The notes beneath the pieces are model-generated. The model saw only the letters and a program-made list of their open reading frames with translations. It was not told the origin of the DNA and searched no databases. A DNA stretch of 62,000 bases, taken from NCBI RefSeq assembly GCF_964340395.1, contig NC_135557.1, forward strand, positions 25,440,114 to 25,502,113, given 5' to 3'. This document shows, in pieces, positions 50,601-62,000 of this stretch. How positions within the stretch are numbered: the stretch's first letter is position 1; every line of letters starts with the position of its first letter. A program made the position numbers and the translations under genes. The DNA is from Glandiceps talaboti (lineage: Eukaryota; Hemichordata; Enteropneusta; Spengelidae).

Positions 50601-52260
50601 GTGGCAGCACGATGTACGTTCACTGTCAGTGGCAGCACGATGTACGTTCACTGTCAGTGGCAGCACGATGTACGTTCACTGTCAGTGGCAGCACGATGTA
50701 CGTTCACTGTCAGTGGCAGCATGATGTACGTTCACTGTCAGTGGCAGCATGATGTACGTTCACTGTCAGTGGCAGCACGATGTACATTCACTGTCAGTGG
50801 CAGCACGATGTACGTTCACTGTCAGTGGCAGCACGATGTACGTTCACTGTCAGTGGCAGCACGATGTACGTTCACTGTCAGTGGCAGCACGATGTACGTT
50901 CACTGTCAGTGGCAGCATGATGTACGTTCACTGTCAGTGGCAGCATGATGTACGTTCACTGTCAGTGGCAGCACGATGTACGTTCACTGTCAGTGGCAGC
51001 ATGATGTACGTTCACTGTCAGTGGCAGCATGATGTACGTTCACTGTCAGTGGCAGCATGATGTACGTTCACTGTCAGTGGCAGCATGATGTACGTTCACT
51101 GTCAGTGGCAGCACGATGTACGTTCACTGTCAGTGGCAGCACGATGTACGTTCACTGTCAGTGGCAGCATGATGTACGTTCACTGTCAGTGGCAGCACGA
51201 TGTACGTTCACTGTCAGTGGCAGCACGATGTACGTTCACTGTCAGTGGCAGCATGATGTACGTTCACTGTCAGTGGCAGCATGATGTATGTTCACTGTCA
51301 GTGGCAGCATGATGTACGTTCACTGTCCGTGGCAGCATGATGTACGTTCACTGTCAGTGGCAGCACGATGTACGTTCACTGTCAGTGGCAGCATGATGTA
51401 CGTTCACTGTCAGTGGCAGCACGATGTACGTTCACTGTCAGTGGCAGCACGATGTACGTTCACTGTCAGTAGCAGCACGATGTACGTTTACTGTCAGTGG
51501 CAGCATGATGTACGTTCACTGTCAGTGGCAGCATGATGTACGTTCATTGTCAGTGGCAGCACGATGTACGTTCACTGTCAGTGGCAGCATGATGTACGTT
51601 CACTGTCAGTGGCAGCATGATGTACGTTCACTGTCAGTGGCAGCATGACATCGTGGGAATGACTTCACATTGATATGTTTATTAAATTGGGTCTAGTTGG
51701 ATTTAATAACCAATTCATTTTATGTAATTACAAAATGTAGGTATAGATAAATGGCGACAAAAACTCATTACCGTGATAATCTCGCTGTTTCATTATTTCA
51801 GATAGATTTTTGGCGTTATCCCGAAGACATGATGGTACCACCATCCATGTTAGAATCTATCAAAGAACATTTAGATGCCAATAACATCAACTATGGAGTC
51901 TGGATTGAAGATGTACAGACAAAAATCGATCAAGTGCACAGTGATAAACCTCGTACTGAAGCCAACGAATTTGATTATTCCGTATATCATACTCTGAATG
52001 AGGTAATTGTATGATGACAACAAATCTGTAGTACAATTATAAAATAAAGGATATGTTGAAAAGAACAAAATGACTTAAACGACACTAAACATACTTTTTA
52101 TTTATGTAACTTATTATTTCTAATATGATTCCAAATCAAAGTTAATATATAAATTAGCTTTTGGTTTTTATGCTGTTTATACTAAAGGTGCACTTTTATA
52201 GATTGAATATGTGTCTGTCTCCCTCCCTCCCTCCCGCCCTCCCTCCCTCCCTCCCTCCCT

Positions 52261-52344
<84 letters not shown>

Positions 52345-54139
52345 TGAGATTTTATAATTTCAGATCATGGACTGGATAGATTTGATATTAACTACCTACC
52401 CTGACTTTGTGTCAAAGTTCAGCATCGGTACATCATATGAAGGGACAGATTTGACAGTAATGAAGGTACAATTCTTGATTATGTTGTCCTTATTTTTAAC
52501 AACCTGGGTAGATTAGGCAAGATGTGTTTAGTAATGGTTGATGAATACAATTCTACAAAAACAAAGTCGATGATTACTAAATGTAAATCTTCCGTGTATT
52601 TCAGAATTGATAGCTTCAAATACAGTATATGAGTGAGCAGAATAGCTAGAGGGGTCTAAGAGCAAGACTATGTGCACACATGATTCAGACTTAACACGTC
52701 TACTACCCGTGCCACTAGAGGACGCTCTATTTTCGAAAGGTCACATGTCTAAAGTACCATATCTCTTCACGTATCTTTTACAGCTTGGTATCGATACTGG
52801 AAAGGAAAAGCCAGCAGTATGGATTGAGGGAACAATCCATGCACGTGAATGGATATCTCCTGCCACTGTCATGTGGATGGTTAATCAGGTGAGTTGAGAT
52901 CACGTTAAATTTCATCTCTATAACATCTCCAAAATGGGTACTTATTTTAGATTTTTAATTAATAGAACAATTTTATTTACTATGTTTTTCTACTTGGCAA
53001 GTACAAAATATACCAAAAATATACCAAATCTGTTTGTTACTCAATGAATTGCAAAAACCTATTTTTTTTTTTACAAATATAACATTAGCACTTGCCAATC
53101 GCTGCCATCTTGAAAGGCGCCCTCACATGATCACTTTCTATAATCTTCCATTTTATTGATGTTCCACTTTTAGTGTTCAATGGCGCGATTAAGTGTGTGA
53201 CTACCATGATTCCGTGTTTAAGTGCCCTCTCTATAATACCCGACCCTGGACAACACCATCCAGTCCAAAAGTTAGTTATTAGCTTTGAGCTGAGGACGGG
53301 AAATGTACTCTTTTCTCCACTTCATCTGCTTCACAGTACCATTTACCTCGTACATCTAGCACCACAAGTCAAACAGTGAAGTTACTTTTAAACTCTACTA
53401 AGAGTAGTGTAAAGATAATATAATGTATTTGCGAATATTAGCTGATGTCATAACTACAGACAAGTAATAGAGAATTACGTTGTGGCATAATACGACATTT
53501 CTAATTATATAAGCAGTCAGTATAAAACGTAATCAATATCATGGAAAATACTATTTATTATTACAGTTGCTCAACGACTGTACGATGGGAGACCCGGATG
53601 TTGTCCACATAATGGAGTCATATGATATATTTGTATTGACTATGATGAATCCAGATGGATATGACCATACATGGAATGGTGTAAGTGCACGTGATATCAT
53701 TTTGACCAATTAGGAAACAAGATATGTGAAGTGAGCGTATCGAAATCATGACACGACTGCATCATACACCCACTAAACTTTTAGCCCAAACTCTCCATGG
53801 TAGGAACCAGGTAGGGTGGTTGCATGATTGCTTGTATGAGAGTTAATGTTCAGAGTGGTGGGTATGCGTATGTAGGACAAGGTCAGGGAAGTCAAATCTT
53901 TACAATCTCAATTGCTTTTCATATGCTTTAATGATAATCTTCTTTTTAAAGGCCAGTAATCCAATACGCATGTCCGTATGACATGATTATCTGTATTTTG
54001 ACGAACACGACGCCTCGATTACTATGCAAAGCTTACTTTTCCACACGTTTCGTCAAAGATTGGCATATTTGTATGACAACTGAATGCACTTAGGAAAAGC
54101 TTTTTTCATAAATCTTGGCAACTGCTGCTCACACATTAC

Positions 54140-54186
<47 letters not shown>

Positions 54187-55629
54187 TCAAATCCCTTATG
54201 ATTAGTGTTGGTTTCATGGTATCATAGGACCTATGATTCCCATGTAAATTTCGGTCGACTGCTGGGCTATTCTGTACACTGCTTGTTTGTTTGTTCTGTT
54301 TCAATTGGTTTGTTGTACTCCAATGCTGATATAACATTTACACTCTGAGGGTTGTCATAGCTTGAAACAATTGTAATAACTTGATTTTCAAAGATTGAAA
54401 TAATATATCAATTTCTATACATACTTGGCTTTAACTTCCATTATGTTGACAATCGTATCCACTAGGGTAGATTATGGAGAAAGACTCGTTCTCCAAACCA
54501 AGGATCTGAATGTCTAGGAACAGACGGTAATAGGAATTTCGACTTTGAATGGGGACAGAGTAAGTAGAATTATTTGTTGTTTCATATACCCTTGACCCCA
54601 AGCGCATTCTTTTCCTACAACAGTTTTGGCGATTCCGTGTTTGCTTGGGGATCAGCGAAGCCAAGGTTTTAAAAAGGGGCGAATCTCAAATGAACGTTGA
54701 ACAAGAAAAGGATGATTCTAGTTTGCCTAGGTGTGTAAAATGTCAAACAGGAAAATAGTTGGGTGAGTTGTAAGGGAACAAGAAAGGATTCTAGATTCTA
54801 GACGTCAGCTGATGATTTCGACCATTTAAGACAAGAATTTTACCCACGCATTACTTGGTAACTGGTATGGGTTTATGTACATCATGATAGTTGATATGGT
54901 CGATTTCAGTAGCATGTTCTTGTATTAAGTGCCAGTGGATTCATAACAGCTAGTAGTTGATATAACAGTATTCAGTAGCAGGTTATTGTATTAAGTGTTA
55001 TCTTATCAGTGGATTCATAACAGGTAGTAGTTGATATGACAATATTCAGTAGCAGGTTATTGTATTAGTGTTATCTTATCAGTGGATTAATAAAAGGTAG
55101 TAAGCGGATGATTCTTTGATTCAAGAATAACTTTTTCTATATCTCTGCTAGACAATTGTTTTTCACCCATAACTATTAATCCTGATTCGAACTGAGTCTT
55201 AAATTTAATTGAGTATTAGGTTCTCTCGATCTCTCCAGTGAAGGTTAAAGTGGTTACCATGGAAATTGAGTTGCATACTATGCACTTAATGGGAATCATA
55301 TACCTTGTTTATATCAACAGCTCCTGGAGCAAGTCCAAATCCCTGTACGGAGACTTATATGGGTGACTCTGCATTATCTGAAAATGAAGTTCGCGCTGTT
55401 GCTGAGTTTGTCAGAGCCCAGGCAGAAATCCAGACATTTCAGATGTTCTTAGACTATCACAGCTATGGTCAAATAGTTGGCTCAGCATGGGGATATACCA
55501 CTGACCTGCCAGCAGATTACCCTGAAATGGTTAGTATGTTTATCCCTTGGTTACAAAGCTATGCACCTCTGAATGGTTAGTACACGTATTCCTTAGTTAC
55601 AAAGCTAAGCTATGGCTTTAGCCGTTCAC

Positions 55630-55673
<44 letters not shown>

Positions 55674-56231
55674 CATAATTATATAATCACATCGTATTCT
55701 TATCGTTATCATACACTATACCATGCATAAGCCATTCCTTGGCTGAACGAAGAAAAATATTGGGAATAACACCTAAATGTAGTTAAAATATTGCATACCT
55801 TATAAAAGCCATTATCACGTCAGATTACCACCAGGACTTTGAACAGATATGGATTACTATTAACAAAATTTACAATAAAATCTTGTCTTGATTTTCTATG
55901 TTTGTAATATTTAAATATATCTGATCGCATACAGGAGGACTATATGATTGTCCATACTGATGCTATCAATGCAGTCCATGGTTCGGAGTATGTCTATGGC
56001 TCAATGACTACATGTAAGTAATACAAGCAATGTTATATTTTCTACAGTTTTAGTGACCAGAGTTACCATACATACATACATACATACATACATACATACA
56101 TACATACATACATACATACATACATACACACACACACATATACATACATACATACATACATACATACATACACACATACACACATACATACATACATACA
56201 TACATACATACATACATACATACATACATAC

Positions 56232-56297
<66 letters not shown>

Positions 56298-56644
56298 TTG
56301 CTGGCTGACGACTGACTGACTGACTGACTGACTCACTGACTGACAGACACTTGCCGACACACTTAACCTCAAGATGCGACATGTCATCAGCATAGAAAGA
56401 CGATATAGGGCTATATCTGATAGTAAACGATACTTGAAGAAATCTATCATTTTATATTTCTACAGCTTATACATCAGGTGATAGTATTGACTTTGCTTAT
56501 GGTGATAGACTCATTATACATTCCTACACTGTTGAACTCCGTGACCAAGGACAATTTGGATTCCTCCTACCAGAAAATCAAATTATTCCATGTGGTGAAG
56601 AAAACTATGCTGGTCTATTGGCTGGTCTCCTCTATCACCTCTAA
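47589..56644 (+). CDS. Procarboxypeptidase A-type metalloprotease (M14A), gene span
   Basis: Ten exons splice to a 410-residue secreted zymogen, the usual length for the family. Signal peptide [20 protein letters not shown]; activation domain to about residue 101, with likely tryptic cleavage after Arg101 ([13 protein letters not shown]); catalytic domain to 410. Bovine CPA equivalents: zinc ligands His170, Glu173 (HARE) and His302 (DYHSYG); Arg229 (LWRKTR); Asn246/Arg247 (GTDGNRNF); Tyr353 (TSYTSG); Glu375 (TVELRD); cysteines 240 and 264. The specificity position (bovine 255) is Ile359 in SGDSIDF, which predicts CPA-type preference for hydrophobic C-terminal residues, not CPB. It is probably a digestive enzyme. 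All junctions are GT/AG and in phase. A paralogue stands head to head upstream and is decayed. Confidence 0.95.
47734..47842. repeat. 59-bp tandem duplication
   Basis: TAAGTCACCTACCATATGGT and AAAACAAGTAGGGCATTATA occur twice, 59 bp apart, in intron 1 of the intact CPA. Confidence 0.9.
48027..48282 (+). repeat. GACA then GTGA/GTGG tetranucleotide array
   Basis: A short GACA run (48,027-48,051) is followed by GTGA units with GTGG blocks to 48,282. In the sense of the host gene, each pair of units spells GTGAGT, the 5' splice-site consensus. Confidence 0.97.
48287..49392 (-). mobile_element. 5'-truncated LINE (reverse transcriptase C-terminal region), internally deleted
   Basis: The minus-strand frame 49,328-48,456 reads [44 protein letters not shown] and later [19 protein letters not shown] (a CCHC-like knuckle): the C-terminal part of a non-LTR reverse transcriptase. 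Just upstream, in another frame, is [20 protein letters not shown], the preceding family segment. About 20-25 residues expected between them (the ALYGCELW-type motif) are missing, with loss of frame near 49,285. The 3' end has AATAAA (48,312-48,317) and an AAC tail. It is inserted antisense in intron 1 of the intact CPA, with GTGA repeats on both sides. Confidence 0.85.
49394..49508 (+). repeat. GTGA - GTGG - GGGC - GAGC array
   Basis: Continuation of the tetranucleotide array beyond the LINE: GTGA, GTGT, GTGG, GGGC, GAGC, GTGA blocks. Confidence 0.96.
49627..49702 (+). CDS. CPA exon 2 (propeptide)
   Basis: 76 bp between TTACAG and [21 protein letters not shown] then [10 protein letters not shown]. 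It matches the first strand of M14 activation domains. Confidence 0.93.
49749..51648 (+). repeat. 28-bp satellite, about 68 copies, in CPA intron 2
   Basis: The unit is GTACGTTCACTGTCAGTGGC plus AGCATGAT. The period is exact through the whole array, without indels. Each unit holds the 11-bp palindrome CACTGTCAGTG. The main variant is CACGAT against CATGAT. Open frames over the array cycle through three frames of the unit and are artefacts. Confidence 0.98.
51802..52002 (+). CDS. CPA exon 3 (propeptide and activation site)
   Basis: 67 codons: [32 protein letters not shown], then [20 protein letters not shown]. It carries the probable tryptic activation site at Arg101. The acceptor is TTTCAG; the donor is GAG|GTAATT. 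Confidence 0.95.
52082..52338 (+). repeat. Interspersed repeat family B, copy 2, with CCCT/CT tail
   Basis: CACTAAACATACTTTTTATT to TTATAGATTGAATATG (52,082-52,210), then CCCT and a CT array to 52,338. It is about 90% identical to 46,455-46,576. Sense orientation in intron 3 of the intact CPA; the CT array ends about 25 bp before exon 4 and can serve as its pyrimidine tract. Confidence 0.88.
52364..52465 (+). CDS. CPA exon 4
   Basis: 34 codons: [20 protein letters not shown] then [14 protein letters not shown], the first helix and strand of the mature enzyme. Acceptor TTTCAG, donor AAG|GTACAA. A CT microsatellite ends about 25 bp upstream. Confidence 0.95.
52784..52888 (+). CDS. CPA exon 5 (zinc-binding HARE)
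   Basis: 35 codons: [18 protein letters not shown], then [17 protein letters not shown]. His170 and Glu173 are the first two zinc ligands. Donor CAG|GTGAGT. Confidence 0.97.
52889..53566. other. CPA intron 5
   Basis: No repeat or gene is recognised. A plus-strand open frame at 53,173-53,379 has no recognisable domain. Confidence 0.5.
53567..53680 (+). CDS. CPA exon 6
   Basis: 38 codons: [20 protein letters not shown] then [18 protein letters not shown], with the family NPDGY motif. Acceptor TTACAG, donor GGT|GTAAGT. Confidence 0.95.
53681..54465. other. CPA intron 6 with TTG run
   Basis: Contains a TTG trinucleotide run at 54,139-54,186. Nothing else is recognised. Confidence 0.55.
54466..54559 (+). 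CDS. CPA exon 7 (substrate-binding Arg and Asn-Arg)
   Basis: 31 codons plus one base: [20 protein letters not shown] then [11 protein letters not shown]. It holds the Arg127 and Asn144/Arg145 equivalents and the first Cys of the conserved disulphide. Donor GTAAGT. Confidence 0.96.
54890..55098. repeat. About 70-bp tandem repeat, three copies, in CPA intron 7
   Basis: Units contain GTAGTTGATATRAC, TTCAGTAGCAGGTTATTGTA and TCAGTGGATTCATAACAG. The first copy is the most diverged and lacks the TTATCTTATC segment. Confidence 0.88.
55321..55529 (+). CDS. CPA exon 8 (third zinc ligand)
   Basis: 209 bp: [20 protein letters not shown], then [18 protein letters not shown] and [15 protein letters not shown]. 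His302 is the third zinc ligand. Donor ATG|GTTAGT. Confidence 0.96.
55626..55672. repeat. ATC trinucleotide run in CPA intron 8
   Basis: About 15 units of CAT/ATC. Confidence 0.95.
55935..56013 (+). CDS. CPA exon 9
   Basis: 26 codons plus one base: [20 protein letters not shown] then YGSMTT. Acceptor ACAG, donor ACAT|GTAAGT. Confidence 0.94.
56069..56298. repeat. CATA - CACA - CATA - CAGA array in CPA intron 9
   Basis: CATA blocks with CACA interruptions, then about 18 CAGA units, followed by a short GACT run. Confidence 0.96.
56466..56644 (+). CDS. CPA exon 10 (Tyr248, Ile255, Glu270)
   Basis: [13 protein letters not shown], then [20 protein letters not shown], then [20 protein letters not shown] and TAA. 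It holds the catalytic Glu375, Tyr353 and specificity residue Ile359. Confidence 0.97.
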
Positions 56645-56690
56645 TATTTGCATGTATTATTCAATGTAAGAAATAAGGTTCGAAAATAGA

Positions 56691-56696
56691 AATAAA
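56691..56696 (+). terminator. Poly(A) signal of the intact CPA
   Basis: AATAAA 47 bp after the stop codon, the only canonical signal close to the gene end. Confidence 0.75.
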
Positions 56697-60832
<4,136 letters not shown>

Positions 60833-61372
60833 GTTTATGACATAATCTCTTGCTTTACCGCTATTTTCACTTCTTTTCTGTTAAAACCCACTTCTTCCTT
60901 AACTTAAGGGAAATGATTTATTGTATGCCTCTGTGAGGTCGAGTCATCAGCTTTCTCGAATTGGTCGTGACATTTCAGGTTTATTTGGTTGTGCATGGTC
61001 TAGAGACGCTGCCATTGCATTGGCGAATATGTCTGTGTTCAATTTTATAGTGTATGTTCTGCCATACACAAAAATAAATCGAACAGCTTGGTGTGACGGA
61101 GTGGGTTTTTCACGCTTATCGAAGGTTTGCTAACGCTACCACTTATCAGCTTTCATGGGCAATCTATTCAATTGTTTTATTTGGTGTTGGGTATCAGAAT
61201 TTCTTGTGTATTTTCTGTCATGAGTTTGTCACAATGGTGGCGTGCGGAGCGATTTAAAATTGGGTCTGACGTATTTGTGTCACAAGCCTATAGTATTACG
61301 AGCCTATAGTTTCTCGTGTACTTTCCACAAGTTGGTCACAATATTCATATCACTCACCAAACCACCCACCCT

Positions 61373-61437
61373 CATACACATACATACACACACACTGACA
61401 GAGACAGACAGATAGAAAGACAGGCAGGCAGGCAGGC

Positions 61438-61509
<72 letters not shown>

Positions 61510-61545
61510 GCACGCACGCACGCAAGCACGCAAGCACGCACGCAT

Positions 61546-61610
<65 letters not shown>
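61373..61610. repeat. Compound array CA - CAGG - CAGA - CACG - CA
   Basis: CA-rich start, CAGG block, about 20 CAGA units, CACG/CAAG block, then about 30 CA units. Confidence 0.96.
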
Positions 61611-61613
<3 letters not shown>

Positions 61614-62000
61614 AAAGGCTACACAGGGTTTTTTAGATGTGCAATTACACTTCCTGCATTCTTGAGATGTACAATTGTGTGCCTGATATATAGACTACAT
61701 TAAAATAACAGTGTCAATGGACATCAGCCGCCAGTAAATAAAATGTGATATCTTGGAAAACAAATGTCAATGTGGGCTTTGCAAGAAGAAAGCTCGCGTT
61801 TGGCTGTAACCTGTGTTAGAGGGACATAGCCAACAGGGCTTCCCCCTTCAATCATGACGTTTGGGAGTTAAACAGCAAGTGGAAAGGGTGGGTACCTTTT
61901 AGAAAAGGACATGTACAGGAGGCATTTAGAGGCATTACACACACAAAGACACGCGCGCACGCGGTTTCGGCAAAACATGACCATCGAATCTGTATCACAA
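61611..62000. other. Unannotated right end
   Basis: No gene or repeat is recognised apart from a short CA/CG-rich run near 61,937-61,963. Confidence 0.45.

Noticed and set aside
49881-51648. Open frames repeating [21 protein letters not shown]
   Set aside because: They are three-frame cycling of the 28-bp satellite within an intron of a well-supported gene.

Overview
The window is animal nuclear DNA. Coding information is broken into short exons bounded by GT/AG introns, there are no operons, and the sequence is AT-rich and crowded with satellites and microsatellites. Gene content (a peptide-type rhodopsin-class GPCR and M14A procarboxypeptidases), decayed L2/CR1-like LINE pieces and a tRNA-headed SINE suggest an invertebrate metazoan. 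A marine lophotrochozoan or invertebrate deuterostome would fit, but the sequence alone does not settle the phylum. Only three protein-coding loci are supported.

Layout. Bases 1-20,640 hold no convincing gene: a LINE 3' fragment at the left edge, a terminal-inverted-repeat element (3,801-4,202), a 62-copy 55-bp satellite (5,856-9,265), a 106-bp hairpin (9,929-10,034), long TA tracts, a 30-bp satellite (14,937-17,640) and a 49-bp satellite (18,084-20,155). From 20,706 to 34,851 lies a minus-strand GPCR gene: exon 1 (N-terminus to the top of TM3), a 12.5-kb intron filled with repeats (including about 210 copies of a 21-bp satellite), exon 2 (TM3-TM5) and exon 3 (TM6-TM7). The C-terminal tail exon was not found. 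A SINE lies at 37,143-37,425.

From 37,556 to 56,644 is a head-to-head pair of ten-exon procarboxypeptidase A genes separated by 677 bp. The plus-strand copy (47,589-56,644) is intact: 410 residues, every splice junction in phase, all zinc and catalytic residues present. The minus-strand copy (46,911 to 37,556) keeps the same ten-exon structure but is decayed. Exon 3 has lost 8 bp, giving an early stop and loss of the activation cleavage site. The catalytic Glu (bovine 270) is Leu and Tyr248 is Ile, and one intron starts with GC. Both copies carry long repeats in their introns. The intact gene has a GTGA array split by a 5'-truncated LINE in intron 1 and a 68-copy 28-bp satellite in intron 2. 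The decayed gene has 46-bp and 67-bp arrays. Bases 56,700-62,000 contain microsatellites and no supported gene.

Function. The intact carboxypeptidase should be a secreted zymogen, activated by a trypsin-like protease, that removes hydrophobic C-terminal residues from peptides, probably in digestion. The GPCR should be a cell-surface peptide receptor. Nothing in the sequence links the two. The most notable signals are the asymmetric decay of the divergent pair, a 98-bp duplicated segment flanked by a perfect 15-bp direct repeat inside the GPCR intron, and the density of unrelated satellites (about 17 kb in eight families). No clear new biological system was found.
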